Assembly (NCBI RefSeq): GCF_003336805.1
Contig: NZ_QFWJ01000003.1
Coordinates: forward strand, 372,001-436,000
From: Marinospirillum perlucidum
GTDB lineage: Bacteria; Pseudomonadota; Gammaproteobacteria; Pseudomonadales; Halomonadaceae
Direction: 5' to 3'
DNA length: 64,000 nucleotides
Shown: positions 9,675 through 19,202 of the stretch, piece by piece
Layout of the letters: each line of letters begins with the position of its first letter
Numbering within the stretch: position 1 is the first letter of the stretch
Translations under genes and position numbers: made by a program
The notes under the pieces: model-generated
Told to the model about the DNA's origin: nothing
The model's input: only the letters and a program-made list of their open reading frames with translations
The model's database searches: none

Positions 9675-9974
9675 GATGACATCTGCTCCCTTCAGTCAGA
9701 AAATTGACATACCTCAGAATAAAAAAACAAAACTACTCTTCGACTATAGTACAAGGCTTGTCAAGACTACAGTTTTAGGCCCCAGGCTTGCAAATGAGAA
9801 AAAATTCCAAGCTTGTCATCAAACTGTCCTATTTGTCGCCTAGATTGCATTTTGAGAAATGAAAAAAATTGTACAAGTTTTGGAACCTAAACGCGTTCTG
9901 ACCGCCTAAGCAGTTATCGATAATGATCCTAGAAGGTTTTTTGTCGCTCTCTGGTCAATTCGCAAGGAGTTACT
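9675..9974. other. 300-bp divergent intergenic region with three short palindromes
   Basis: This AT-rich spacer lies between the divergent BCCT gene and the small DUF6482-like gene and must hold both promoters. It contains no credible ORF. ACAAG-G-CTTGT (9751-9761), CAAGCTTG (9808-9815) and TTGTACAA (9869-9876) are related palindromes of CTTGT/ACAAG half-sites. A TTGACA on the minus strand (9759-9764) could be a -35 of the transporter, but no properly spaced -10 is evident. Confidence 0.55.
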
Positions 9975-10274
9975 ATGCAAGCCAAAGATTTGAAAAAACT
10001 CATGCAACAACGTGATGATGTCGAGTTAAGAGTCATCAGCCATGCCGCGAGTCGCTTTTATCTGATCCAGATCAGTTGGGGCGAAGATACGGATTTGCTC
10101 AAGGGCTGGCGGGGTCAACCCAAGGTTTACCGCAGCCTGGATGAGGCAACGGGTGAGCTAAAGCGTTTCGGTGTTCACCGGGCAGTGCTGCTCAATCATG
10201 TCGCCCATGATGAAGTGCTGGGTCGGGAAACCGGTTCTTCTCCTCTGGCTGCAGCCCTTCCGCTGAGTCTCTAA
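9975..10274 (+). CDS. Small conserved protein, DUF6482-like
   Basis: A 99-residue protein without signal peptide or membrane segment. It resembles, from memory, the short DUF6482 family of Pseudomonas relatives: an N-terminal helix, a strand pair around VISHAASRFYLIQI, and a segment in which a residue pattern predicts a ligand- or protein-binding fold (VYRSLDEATGELKRFGVHRAVLLNH). AAGGAG stands upstream of the ATG. It is divergent from the BCCT gene and parallel to hemH, with 126 bases between. No function is known to me; a regulatory or metal- or haem-related role would be guesswork. Confidence 0.75.
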   Translation: MQAKDLKKLMQQRDDVELRVISHAASRFYLIQISWGEDTDLLKGWRGQPKVYRSLDEATGELKRFGVHRAVLLNHVAHDEVLGRETGSSPLAAALPLSL

Positions 10275-10400
10275 GCTAGCCTTCACTCCGCTTCTTTCTT
10301 GTTTTAATACCACTTTTCCTGTTCTCCTGGTTGTTAGTCAACCGGGCCAGGGTTATTATTGTACGCAACTTATACGTACTAGCCCTGCAGGAGTCTACAA

Positions 10401-11399
10401 GTGCCGACTGTCAAACCGCCTCCTTTTGCCGTTATGTTGGTGAATCTGGGAACTCCGGATGCACCGACACCTTCAGCAGTGAGAAAATATCTGGCTGAAT
10501 TTCTCTGGGATAAACGCGTGGTGGATGTCAGTCGTCCTCTCTGGTGGCTACTTCTCAATGCGATTATTCTGCGCGTGCGTCCCGGCCCCGTGGCCAAAAA
10601 CTATCGCAAAGTCTGGACTGAGGAAGGCTCTCCTCTTCTTGCCATAGGTCGCCAGCAACAGAAGGGACTGGAAAGCTTGCTCAGCGACAAGCTGGGTGAA
10701 AAGATTCCTGTTTTTCTGAGCATGACCTACGGTTCGCCTTCCATGGAAGAGGTCGGACGAGAAATTCGTAAAACCGGCGCGGAAAGACTGCTGGTACTGC
10801 CTCTTTACCCCCAGTATTCAGCCACCACGACCGCAGCGGTTTTTGACCGCTTGGCTGCCAGCCTGAAACCCTGTCCTCATTTACCGGAAATGCGCTTTGT
10901 TCGTGATTATCACCAGCATCCGGCTTATATCCGTGCTCTGGCGCAATCCGTGAGAGCTTCCTGGGAAAAAAATCAGCAGGAACCCGAGAAGCTGGTGATG
11001 TCCTTCCACGGTATTCCCCAGCGTTACGCCCGCCAGGGCGATCCCTATCCGCAACACTGTGAGACCACGGCCCGTTTGCTTGCCGAAGAACTGGGTCTGC
11101 AGGAGGGGCGTTGGTTGCTGACCTATCAATCGCGCTTTGGCCGTGAGCCCTGGTTGCAGCCCTATACCGATGCCACACTGGAGCAGCTGGGACAGGCTAA
11201 GACATCCAGCCTGTCGGTTATCTGTCCGGGGTTCAGTGCGGACTGTCTGGAAACCCTGGAAGAAATCGAAGAGGAAAACCGGGAAATCTACGAAACTGCT
11301 GGAGGCCAGGGGTTCAGCTATATTCCTGCCTTGAATGCCAACCCCGAACACCTCCAGCTACTTTATGAGCTGGTTGAACAGCATACTCAGGGCTGGTAG
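10401..11399 (+). CDS. hemH: Ferrochelatase
   Basis: HemH inserts Fe2+ into protoporphyrin IX, the last step of protohaem synthesis. The protein is 332 residues, as usual. It opens with the typical VMLVNLGTPDAPT segment and holds the ferrochelatase signature SFHGIPQRY near residues 200-208, including the His that binds metal. The start is GTG (10401), supported by GCAGGAG seven bases upstream. Its 3' end overlaps the last 13 bases of the convergent mnhG gene, so transcription of the two could interfere. Confidence 0.96.
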   Translation: MPTVKPPPFAVMLVNLGTPDAPTPSAVRKYLAEFLWDKRVVDVSRPLWWLLLNAIILRVRPGPVAKNYRKVWTEEGSPLLAIGRQQQKGLESLLSDKLGEKIPVFLSMTYGSPSMEEVGREIRKTGAERLLVLPLYPQYSATTTAAVFDRLAASLKPCPHLPEMRFVRDYHQHPAYIRALAQSVRASWEKNQQEPEKLVMSFHGIPQRYARQGDPYPQHCETTARLLAEELGLQEGRWLLTYQSRFGREPWLQPYTDATLEQLGQAKTSSLSVICPGFSADCLETLEEIEEENREIYETAGGQGFSYIPALNANPEHLQLLYELVEQHTQGW

Positions 11400-11761
11400 T
11401 CGTCAGCGTTTTCTTCATTGCGCCGTTTGGCTGCATCCCTGACCTCTAGACCCCGGGTTGAGTCTTCTACCCGGGTTTTTACGTGCAAGCCGGCTTTGGC
11501 CATCATGTGGGCGCTAACCGGTGCAGTAATCAACAGGAAGAAGGTGATCAGCAGCTCGTGGATACTGAAATAGCCACGAAGACTGGTGAAGTGAATCATG
11601 GAGGCCAGCAGCAGGGCTCCCAGACCCAGGGTGGTTGCCTTGGTGGGAGCGTGCAGGCGCATGTAAAAATCCGGCAGGCGGCTCAGACCGATGGAACCGA
11701 TCAGAGTAAACAGGCCACCAATGAGGATGAATACTGCTGTGATGATTTCTATCCAATCCAT
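11387..11761 (-). CDS. mnhG: Na+/H+ antiporter subunit G (MnhG/PhaG)
   Basis: Small membrane subunit of the multi-subunit Mnh/Mrp/Pha cation/proton antiporter. It has three predicted helices (from IITAVFILIGGLFTLIGSIG onward) and the conserved RLPDFYMRLHAPTKATTLG block typical of subunit G. It is 124 residues with a charged cytoplasmic tail. The start at 11761 is chosen for its AAGGAG site and the usual N-terminal length. It lies ten bases after mnhF. The stop falls inside the 3' end of the convergent hemH gene. Confidence 0.93.
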   Translation of the reverse strand: MDWIEIITAVFILIGGLFTLIGSIGLSRLPDFYMRLHAPTKATTLGLGALLLASMIHFTSLRGYFSIHELLITFFLLITAPVSAHMMAKAGLHVKTRVEDSTRGLEVRDAAKRRNEENADDYQP

Positions 11762-11771
11762 CAAAAGCTCC

Positions 11772-12041
11772 TTACTCGATAATATCGCCGCGTAGCAGGT
11801 ATTTGGACAGGGCAGCCGTACTGACAAACCCTAGAAGAGCAATCAACAGAGCCCCCTCAAAATAGAGGGGAGAGCCCATATGGATGCCGTAAAGGATAAT
11901 CAGGGCAATACTGTTGATGTACATGGTGTCCAGTGCCAGAAAGCGATCTGCCATGCCCGGACCCTGGATCATCCGCCAGAGGTTGAGAATCAGCGCTATG
12001 CTGACCAGCGCACTGACCAGCACCAAAACAAAATTCAACAT
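11772..12041 (-). CDS. mnhF: Na+/H+ antiporter subunit F (MnhF/PhaF)
   Basis: An 89-residue, three-helix membrane protein that matches the F subunit of Mnh/Mrp antiporters: the first helix is followed by the characteristic GPGMADRFLALDTMYIN loop with its conserved Asp and Arg. It overlaps the end of mnhE by seven bases and precedes mnhG, the canonical order. F subunits are part of the distal E-F-G module and are needed for complex assembly. Confidence 0.94.
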   Translation of the reverse strand: MLNFVLVLVSALVSIALILNLWRMIQGPGMADRFLALDTMYINSIALIILYGIHMGSPLYFEGALLIALLGFVSTAALSKYLLRGDIIE

Positions 12042-12538
12042 CCGAAAATCTCCTTCAGGGGCGCTTCGTAGCGCTCCTTAATCGTGGTGATGAGTTCTTC
12101 TTCATCCACCAGATTGAGTGCGTGGATATACAGAAAACGCCGGTCTTTGGACAATTCACAGCTAACGGTCCCGGGAGTCAGGGAGATGGTACTGGCTAGC
12201 AAGGTGATGGGCAGCTCGCGCTCAATATCCAGGGGCACGGCAACAAATCCCGGTTTCATGCGTGACAGGGGGCCCATGACAAGAATCGCCACCTCGATAT
12301 TGGCCTTGACGATATCTCCCAAGACCAGAAGAACCTGTTTGACCGCCAGCAGGGGTCTACGAACCGAAGGCTGGGTATGTTGCAGGGGGGCAACCAGCAG
12401 TGGGATAGCCAGCGCCAGAAAAGCCGCCAGTAGCAGGTGTCCCAGAGCCAGGGTGTTATTCAAGAGCAGCCAGACCATAAACAGCAGAACGCTGTGCATG
12501 GGCATGGGTAAAAATCGAAAACGACGGGTATTTTCCAT
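12035..12538 (-). CDS. mnhE: Na+/H+ antiporter subunit E (MnhE/PhaE)
   Basis: A 167-residue subunit E of the antiporter: two or three N-terminal membrane helices, then a cytoplasmic domain with the conserved stretch ITLLASTISLTPGTVSCELS and a closing ELITTIKERYE helix. Its ATG overlaps the stop of mnhD by one base (TAATG), so translation is coupled. Confidence 0.94.
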   Translation of the reverse strand: MENTRRFRFLPMPMHSVLLFMVWLLLNNTLALGHLLLAAFLALAIPLLVAPLQHTQPSVRRPLLAVKQVLLVLGDIVKANIEVAILVMGPLSRMKPGFVAVPLDIERELPITLLASTISLTPGTVSCELSKDRRFLYIHALNLVDEEELITTIKERYEAPLKEIFGC

Positions 12539-14055
12539 TAGTTACCTCCACTGCCCAGAATACTTTCCAGAGTCTTCTGGGTATTGAATAGATCTTCGGC
12601 AGCCAACAGGGTCAGTTCAGTGATAGGACCGCCAAACACCACCATCAGTGGTGAACAGAACAGTAGCAGGGCTATACCGGATAACTGCAGCAAACCGGCA
12701 GCTTCACCCTGGTTGTTATTGCCGCTGACCCGCCAGAACAGGGTTGTCCCGGCACGTGACAGCGCGATCAGTGAAGCGAGACTACCCAGTAGTAGGGTGG
12801 GCCACATCCAACCCATCTCTGCGGTAGTTTCAGCGGCCTGCAGCAGAAGCACCTTGCCGAGAAAACCGGAGAAGGGAGGTAAGCCGATCACAGCCATGGC
12901 GGCTATGAAAAATGCAGTTCCTAAAAGCCTGGGTTGCAGCAAAGGTCGTCCGACCACCAGACGATCACCGGGTTTGCCCCGTTGATCGCCGATCACTCCG
13001 GCAAGCAGGAAGAGCGCAGCAGAAATGAGGGTACTGTGGAGGAGATAATAAAGTCCGGCAGCCATGGCCTCGGGGCTTTCCAGGGCTGCAGCCACCAGCA
13101 GGGTGCCGACCGAGATAAGCACCAGGTTGGCTGCCAGCAAGCGCAGACTGGGGCTGGCGAGAACGCCGATCATCCCGGCGGCCAGCGTCAGCAGAGCAAA
13201 AGGCCAGAGCCAGGGTTGGGCCAGACTGGCCAGATCGCCAGCCTGGGGACCAAATACCAGGGTATGAACCCGGTAGATACTGTAAATGCCTACCTTGGTC
13301 ATGATGGCAAACAGGGCGGCTACCGGGGGGCTGGCTGAGGCATAGGTACGAGGCAGCCAGAAATGCAAGGGCAGCAAGGCAGCTTTGAGCGCAAAAACCA
13401 GTAAAAGCAGCAGCCCACCCGCCTTGGTCAGGGCCAACTGATCTTCCGAGAGTTCATGCGTTTTCATGGCCATATCAGCAATATTCAGCGTGCCCAGGGT
13501 GCCGTAGAGAATGCCCAGGGCAAACAGGAAAAGGCTGGAGCCAACCAGATTGAGAATGACATAGTGCATGCCCGACTGGGTTCTCTGTTTGCCACCACCA
13601 TGAATCAGCAGGGAGTAGGAGGCGATCAGCAGTACCTCGAAGAAAACAAAGAGGTTGAAGAGGTCGCCGGTCAGAAAAGCCCCATTGATACCGGCCGCCT
13701 GGAACATCATCAGGGGATAGAAGTGCAGGCCTGTGGTGTCTTCACCGCCAGTGGCATAAAGCATACAGCCCAGCAGCAGAAGACTGGTGAGCAGAACCAG
13801 TAGCGCGGAAATGCGGTCACCGACGAAGATGATACCGAAAGGTGGCTGCCAGTCACCGAGAAAATAGAGCTGCATCCCCTGGGTATGAGTCACCTGCAGC
13901 AGCCAGGCACAGACAGCCACCATGACCAGGGTGACGGCCAGAGAGAAGGCACGGTGACGAGGCAGGTTATTGGCCAGAGGCGGGAGCAGCAACAGGCAGC
14001 CCGCCAGCAAGGGTAGCAGTATGGGAAGAGAAACCAGGTGTTGCGTCAACATCAT
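12538..14055 (-). CDS. mnhD: Na+/H+ antiporter subunit D (MnhD/PhaD)
   Basis: Proton-channel-like subunit related to complex I NuoL/M/N. It is 505 residues with about 14 helices. The helix with ALKAALLPLHFWLPRTYASASPPVAALFAIMTKVG carries the Lys and His residues that form the proton path in this superfamily. The start codon overlaps the mnhC stop by four bases. The gene's place between C and E is canonical. In the complex it pairs with subunit A to exchange cytoplasmic Na+ (or K+) for H+. Confidence 0.95.
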   Translation of the reverse strand: MMLTQHLVSLPILLPLLAGCLLLLPPLANNLPRHRAFSLAVTLVMVAVCAWLLQVTHTQGMQLYFLGDWQPPFGIIFVGDRISALLVLLTSLLLLGCMLYATGGEDTTGLHFYPLMMFQAAGINGAFLTGDLFNLFVFFEVLLIASYSLLIHGGGKQRTQSGMHYVILNLVGSSLFLFALGILYGTLGTLNIADMAMKTHELSEDQLALTKAGGLLLLLVFALKAALLPLHFWLPRTYASASPPVAALFAIMTKVGIYSIYRVHTLVFGPQAGDLASLAQPWLWPFALLTLAAGMIGVLASPSLRLLAANLVLISVGTLLVAAALESPEAMAAGLYYLLHSTLISAALFLLAGVIGDQRGKPGDRLVVGRPLLQPRLLGTAFFIAAMAVIGLPPFSGFLGKVLLLQAAETTAEMGWMWPTLLLGSLASLIALSRAGTTLFWRVSGNNNQGEAAGLLQLSGIALLLFCSPLMVVFGGPITELTLLAAEDLFNTQKTLESILGSGGN

Positions 14056-14396
14056 TTTTGATCCTTGGGCGAAGGTGGCAGACGACCATCCACATGGTCA
14101 TTACCCAAATCGGCACGCGAGCGCATGGCCAGTATCAGCACAAAGGCAGTCATAGCAAAGCCGATGACAATCGCGGTCAAAACCAGCGCCTGGGGCAGAG
14201 GGTCGGCGTAGCTTTCTGAAGCACCGAGCACTGCTGCGCCATCCATCTTCAGGCGGCCACTGGAAAAAAGAAACAGGTTAACGGCATAGGACAGTAGAGT
14301 AATACCGACGACCACCGGAAAGCTGCGGCCCCTGAGCGTCAGGAAAACACCGCAGGCCGTCAAGAGACCGACGCAGAATGCATAGAGGGCTTCCAT
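14052..14396 (-). CDS. mnhC: Na+/H+ antiporter subunit C (MnhC/PhaC-type)
   Basis: A 114-residue, three-helix NuoK-like subunit C. The segment DPLPQALVLTAIVIGFAMTAFVLILA is the family hallmark. It starts with ATG one base from the end of the A/B gene (the last base of the mnhA stop region is shared) and overlaps mnhD by four bases. This gene should not be confused with PHA synthase, also named phaC. Confidence 0.94.
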   Translation of the reverse strand: MEALYAFCVGLLTACGVFLTLRGRSFPVVVGITLLSYAVNLFLFSSGRLKMDGAAVLGASESYADPLPQALVLTAIVIGFAMTAFVLILAMRSRADLGNDHVDGRLPPSPKDQK

Positions 14397-17191
14397 TAGC
14401 CTTTCTCCTTGATTGCTGGACTGTGGCTGGTGGTCAATTTACCCAGATTCGCCAGGATCATCAGGGTTGCCCCCACCACGGTCAGATAAACACCAAGATC
14501 AAAGAGCATGGCACTAGCCAGCTCAAATTTATCGATAAAGGGTGGTTTGAAATAGTCGAACCAGGAGGTCAGGAAGGGGCGACCGAAGATCCAGCTTCCC
14601 AGCCCGGTTAAAAGGGCTATAAAGAGACCGCTGCCGACCACCCACTGGTAATCCATGCGCATGCGTTCTTTCACAAAATCTACACCCTGGGCAATATACT
14701 GCTGAATGATCGCCACCGAGGTGACGAGGCCAGCGATAAAGCCGCCACCGGGCAGGTTATGGCCGCGCAGGAAGATATAGACAGACACCAGCAGAGCCAG
14801 GGGCAGCAGGGATTGGGAGACGATGCCCAGCATCATCGGGTGCTTGTCGGGAGACCAGGGTAGGCCTTGGCTGTTGGTGCTGGGCATGTAGAGGCGCATG
14901 CGCACGATCAGCTTGTAGATACCCAGTGCGGCGATCCCCAGAACCGTGATTTCACCCAGGGTATCCATGCCCCGGAAGTCCACCAGGATGACGTTGACCA
15001 CATTGGTGCCACCCCCGCCGGAGTAGCTGTTTTCCAGGAAGAAGCTGGAAATGGAATCCAGCGGGCGGGTAATCATGGCGTAGTTGATGGTGCCGATAAC
15101 ACCACCGATCAGCCCGGCGATACTCAAATCACGAACCAGGCGCCGCGGGTTGGATTCCTTGGGTGTCGATTGGGGCAGGAAGAAAAGCGCCAGTAGCAGG
15201 AGGATCATGGTGACCACTTCCACCGACAACTGGGTTAATGCCAGGTCAGGGGCCGAGAAGCGCGCAAAGGCCAGGGAGACCAGCAGGCCCACAACAGACA
15301 GCATGATCAGGGAAATCAAACGTTTGCGGTTTAACAACACCGTTGCCAGGGCGCTGACGGTAAGCAGCAGTGCCCCGACCAGAGTGATCGGGTCGATTGG
15401 CAACTCCGAGTAATGACCCTTGGTGGCATTCAGATCGATCATGGGGCCGGCCATCAATACCAGAGCGGCCAACAGCATCAGGAAGATGTAGCGTTGCAGG
15501 GAGTGGTTTTCCAGCTTGTTGACCACCAGGGTGCAGATGCCGGTTAGACGCTGGATGATGCCTTCAAACACCAGCTTGGCATCCGGCTCGGGGAAGAGTG
15601 CCTGGAAACGAAACAGGTGACGACGGTTACGATAAATGGCCAGACCGCCCAGCATGGCCAAGAGGCTCATCAAAAGGGGCAAATTAAAGCCATGCCAGAT
15701 CGACAGGCTGTATTCAGGCAGTTGGCCACCGATTACGCTGGACGAGGCCTGAGACAAGAGAGGACCCACAAGATAAGCGGGAAAAACCCCCAAAAGTAAA
15801 CACAAGGCAACCAGGATCTCCACAGGAACGCGCATATAGCGGGGCGGTTCATGCGGGGTTTTAGGCAGATCAATCGGTTCGCCATTAAAGAAAACATCAT
15901 GAATAAAACGGGCCGAATAGGCGACCGAGAAGACAGCACCGATGGTGGCCAGAACCGGTACCATCCAGGAGAGAGAACCCAGGGTGACCTGATCCAGGGT
16001 TTCGGCAAAGAACATTTCCTTGGACAGGAAGCCATTGAGCAGGGGAACACCGGCCATGGAAGCTGCCGCTACCATCGCCAGAGTGGCAGTATAGGGCATG
16101 TATTTCCACAGGCCGTTCAACTGACGCATATCCCGGGTGCCCGACTCATGGTCGATGATACCGGCCGCCATAAACAGGGAAGCCTTGAAGGTGGCGTGGT
16201 TAATGATATGAAAAACCGCTGCTACGGTGGATAGCTGGGTATTCATGCCCAGTAGCAGGGTAATCAGGCCCAGATGACTGATCGTGGAATAGGCCAGTAG
16301 CCCTTTGAGGTCATGTTTAAACAGAGCAACATAAGCCCCCAAAAGCAGGGTCATCAAACCGGTCATGCTGACAATCAGGAACCAGAGCTCGGTTCCGGCC
16401 AGTACCGGGTAGAAGCGGGCCATGAGGAAAATACCCGCCTTGACCATGGTAGCCGAGTGAAGATAGGCACTCACCGGCGTGGGTGCTGCCATGGCATGGG
16501 GCAGCCAGAAGTGGAAAGGGAATTGGGCCGATTTACTGAAAGCCCCCAGCAGAACCAGAATCAAGGCTGCCGGATAGGCAGCATGTTCGCGCAGAAGATC
16601 GCCGCTGGCCAGCACCTCGCCCAGGTCATAGCTACCAACGATGCGCCCGATCAGGAGCAGACCCGCCAGGAGAGCCAGTCCACCCGCACCGGTAATGGTC
16701 AGAGCCATGCGGGCACCCTTGCGGGCTTCTGATTTGTGCGACCAGAAACTGATCAGGAGGAAGGAGCTGATACTGGTCAATTCCCAGAAAAACCACAACT
16801 GCAGAATATTACCCGAGAGGACGATGCCCAGCATGGCTGTCATGAACAGAATCAGATAGGCATAAAAAAGGCCCATGTTGTCTTTGGATGACAGGTAATA
16901 GCGGGCGTAGAGGATGATCAAGAGGCCGATGCCGAGAATTAACAAGGCAAACAGAAAAGCCAGACCATCCAGGCGCAGGGCCAGATTTAAACCGGCAGAA
17001 GGAATCCAGCTTAAAGAAGCGGAAAGAATCTGGCCGTCAAAGACTGTCGGAGCGGCCAAAAGCAGTAAAACCAGAGCGATAAAAGGAGCTATGGCGGTTA
17101 AAAAGGCAATGACACTTCGGCCTAGGTTGGCGGCCAATAAAGGCACCAGGGTACCGAGCAGGGGTAGCAAAAGTATCCAGATTAAGGCCAT
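14396..17191 (-). CDS. mnhA: Fused Na+/H+ antiporter subunits A and B (MnhAB/PhaAB)
   Basis: This 931-residue membrane protein joins the NuoL-like A subunit (about residues 1-780) to a B domain at the C-terminus (about 790-930, with [18 protein letters not shown]). Such A-B fusion is usual in the six-gene (Pha/Mrp group 2) form, as opposed to the seven-gene Bacillus form. The proton-path helices are recognisable, e.g. [36 protein letters not shown] with conserved Lys and His. It is first in the operon and has AAGGAG ten bases before the ATG at 17191; a TTG six bases earlier is an alternative. With the BCCT transporter 5 kb away it indicates salt or pH stress adaptation. Confidence 0.95.
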   Translation of the reverse strand: MALIWILLLPLLGTLVPLLAANLGRSVIAFLTAIAPFIALVLLLLAAPTVFDGQILSASLSWIPSAGLNLALRLDGLAFLFALLILGIGLLIILYARYYLSSKDNMGLFYAYLILFMTAMLGIVLSGNILQLWFFWELTSISSFLLISFWSHKSEARKGARMALTITGAGGLALLAGLLLIGRIVGSYDLGEVLASGDLLREHAAYPAALILVLLGAFSKSAQFPFHFWLPHAMAAPTPVSAYLHSATMVKAGIFLMARFYPVLAGTELWFLIVSMTGLMTLLLGAYVALFKHDLKGLLAYSTISHLGLITLLLGMNTQLSTVAAVFHIINHATFKASLFMAAGIIDHESGTRDMRQLNGLWKYMPYTATLAMVAAASMAGVPLLNGFLSKEMFFAETLDQVTLGSLSWMVPVLATIGAVFSVAYSARFIHDVFFNGEPIDLPKTPHEPPRYMRVPVEILVALCLLLGVFPAYLVGPLLSQASSSVIGGQLPEYSLSIWHGFNLPLLMSLLAMLGGLAIYRNRRHLFRFQALFPEPDAKLVFEGIIQRLTGICTLVVNKLENHSLQRYIFLMLLAALVLMAGPMIDLNATKGHYSELPIDPITLVGALLLTVSALATVLLNRKRLISLIMLSVVGLLVSLAFARFSAPDLALTQLSVEVVTMILLLLALFFLPQSTPKESNPRRLVRDLSIAGLIGGVIGTINYAMITRPLDSISSFFLENSYSGGGGTNVVNVILVDFRGMDTLGEITVLGIAALGIYKLIVRMRLYMPSTNSQGLPWSPDKHPMMLGIVSQSLLPLALLVSVYIFLRGHNLPGGGFIAGLVTSVAIIQQYIAQGVDFVKERMRMDYQWVVGSGLFIALLTGLGSWIFGRPFLTSWFDYFKPPFIDKFELASAMLFDLGVYLTVVGATLMILANLGKLTTSHSPAIKEKG

Positions 17192-17377
17192 TATCAATCG
17201 GCTCCTTGGTTCAGCTGGTTAAGCAGGGACTGGAATGCAGGATTTATACCGTTTGCGGGGCATCAAGTCCATGCCAGTACAGGAAAAATTTTGATACAAA
17301 ATGCCGCAGCCTTGTACAGGGAAGAGCTACAGGGTTAATCTTACGAATAAAGTGTACAACTTAAAAGTGAGGTTAGC

Positions 17378-17830
17378 ATGCCGCTCAATTCTTCCGCTTT
17401 TCAGGGCGAATCCCGTGTCAAACTCCGCTCGACCGCCTATCTCCTGGGTTATGCGGGGCTGCTGCCCTTTATCGGTCTGGCTGGTGCAGCCTACTTTATG
17501 CCACAAAACTATCAGGAGGTCTCCCTCTCTGCGCTGATGGGTTATGCCGCAGTGATCCTTTCCTTTCTGACCGGCATCCACTGGGGGCAGGGGATTCAAA
17601 GTGGCTCTGCCGGACGTCTGGTCTGGAGCATTCTGCCTGCCCTGGTGGCCTGGATTGCGGTGTTGATGCCGCTGCGTTTGGGGTTGCTGGCCTTGATGTT
17701 GGGTATGCTATTGGTCTGGGTAGCTGAAAAAGGCTGTGGCTGGCCCAGCTGGTATGCCAAATTGCGCTTTCAGCTAACGCTGATCGTGGTGCTTTGCTTG
17801 GGCGCTGCCTGGGTTGCTCAGGTACTTTAA
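17378..17830 (+). CDS. DUF3429 family membrane protein
   Basis: A 150-residue integral membrane protein with about four or five helices. The GYAAVILSFLTGIHWG segment, with its invariant-looking HWG, is typical of DUF3429 proteins. No enzyme function is known for the family. It is a single gene, divergent from mnhA across 180 bases and convergent with rsmE (11 bases between stops). Confidence 0.85.
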   Translation: MPLNSSAFQGESRVKLRSTAYLLGYAGLLPFIGLAGAAYFMPQNYQEVSLSALMGYAAVILSFLTGIHWGQGIQSGSAGRLVWSILPALVAWIAVLMPLRLGLLALMLGMLLVWVAEKGCGWPSWYAKLRFQLTLIVVLCLGAAWVAQVL

Positions 17831-17841
17831 GTCGAACCTGA

Positions 17842-18549
17842 TTAAAACAGCCGGGCCAAGAGAGCGGTCACGGCTGTTTCCACCCTCAGAATTCGTGGTC
17901 CTAGCTGAACAGCGGTAAAGCCCTGCTCCTGCAATTTTTCAATTTCATAATCGACAAAACCACCTTCAGGACCTATAGCCAGGGTCACGGCTTCATTCAA
18001 TCCACGAGGGCATTGCGGATAGTTTCCGGGATGGGCCACCAGCTTGCGTGTATCGCAGATCAAACCCGGCAATTCATCTTCGACAAAAGGGCGGAAACGG
18101 GTATGCAGGTGGACCCTGGGTAAAAGGGTGTCCCTGGCCTGTTCCAGGCCGAGAAGCAGGTGCTGGTGAATTTTTTCGGGCTTGAGTTCCGGCGATTGCC
18201 AGTAGCTTTTTTCCACCCGTGCTGTCTGCAATAAATGAATATCCTTGACCCCCAGGGTGGACAGATGTTCCAGGCTGCGGGCCAGCATGCGGGGGCGGGG
18301 TAGTGCCAGTAACAGACGTAATGGCAGGGGAGGGGGTGGCGACTGCTCCAACTGTAGATGGATGCGGGTTCGTGTTTCGTTTTGCTCGATGATTTCGGCT
18401 GAACCCATGAGGCCACCCACAAGCCCTGCTTTTAGTTGGTCCCCGGTTGTTTTTTTATGCACTGTCTTCAGGTGCTGGTGCTGGCGACCGGTTAAAAGTG
18501 CCGTGTGGGAATCCAGCAAGTCCTCTTGCTGCAGTAGAAGTAGGTTCAA
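17842..18549 (-). CDS. rsmE: 16S rRNA (uracil-1498-N3)-methyltransferase RsmE
   Basis: SPOUT-fold methyltransferase that modifies U1498 of 16S rRNA using SAM. It is 235 residues with an N-terminal PUA-like RNA-binding domain and a C-terminal trefoil-knot domain; LAIGPEGGF and LGPRILRVETA are the family signatures that form the SAM knot. It follows the PilZ-like gene by nine bases, so both are probably on one transcript. Confidence 0.95.
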   Translation of the reverse strand: MNLLLLQQEDLLDSHTALLTGRQHQHLKTVHKKTTGDQLKAGLVGGLMGSAEIIEQNETRTRIHLQLEQSPPPPLPLRLLLALPRPRMLARSLEHLSTLGVKDIHLLQTARVEKSYWQSPELKPEKIHQHLLLGLEQARDTLLPRVHLHTRFRPFVEDELPGLICDTRKLVAHPGNYPQCPRGLNEAVTLAIGPEGGFVDYEIEKLQEQGFTAVQLGPRILRVETAVTALLARLF

Positions 18550-18558
18550 GCAGGTGTC

Positions 18559-18999
18559 CTAGTTCAGCATGCTGGCCGGTTTGGCCTGGTTTGAAAGAGC
18601 TTTTTCCAGTCTTCGCTGAAGTTTACGTTGATCGCTTTCCGGGATGTCACAGAAACGAAAGCCCACCTTGAACTCCTTTTGCGAGTAGCGGCGGCAAAAG
18701 GCAACCTGCAGTTGCAGTGCAAGAGTTTCCTTGCCATCCAGCTCCAGAAAAACCTGATGCAGAATCTTTTCATCGGGGCGATGATGCGCGGTACGTGGAA
18801 CCAGACGGGGAATCTGGGCTGCCGGACAATTAACGCGCACCTCTTCATGCGAGATTTCTGCCGTTTCCAGACGGAAATTATCACCTTCGAGTTTGAAGGT
18901 GACCGGGAGACTCAGGCTAAGCAGGGGGTAGCGCTTACGAATAAAGCGGGGAGTCCGGGCTGGTTGGGTTTGGGTGTCGAGCGTCATGGGCTGGGACAT
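18559..18999 (-). CDS. PilZ-like domain protein with degenerate c-di-GMP motifs
   Basis: A 146-residue soluble protein. Its layout suggests a PilZ beta-barrel: a basic RFIRKRYPL segment, a central AEISHEEVRV strand, and a closing VGFRFCDIPESDQRKLQRRLEKAL helix. However, the canonical RxxxR is not exact, and the D/NxSxxG motif reads EISHEE, so c-di-GMP binding is unlikely if this is a PilZ domain. The start at 18999 is chosen for the AGGA seven bases upstream. It precedes rsmE in the same direction. The fold call is moderate. Confidence 0.55.
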   Translation of the reverse strand: MSQPMTLDTQTQPARTPRFIRKRYPLLSLSLPVTFKLEGDNFRLETAEISHEEVRVNCPAAQIPRLVPRTAHHRPDEKILHQVFLELDGKETLALQLQVAFCRRYSQKEFKVGFRFCDIPESDQRKLQRRLEKALSNQAKPASMLN

Positions 19000-19202
19000 A
19001 AAGATCCTGTTTCCTTTCACTGGTTGGATTTGAGAAAAAGGCAACTTACGCAGCCTACCCCGCACATTGTAGGGGCTTTGCTCCGTAAACTTCTACGGGT
19101 AAAGCCTGTTAAGGTGTAACGACAGGTGAAATAAAGTTGATTCGACCCTTTTCGGCTCACTTGGCTATACTCAAGCATCAATTTACTTACAGGATGTCAG
19201 GA

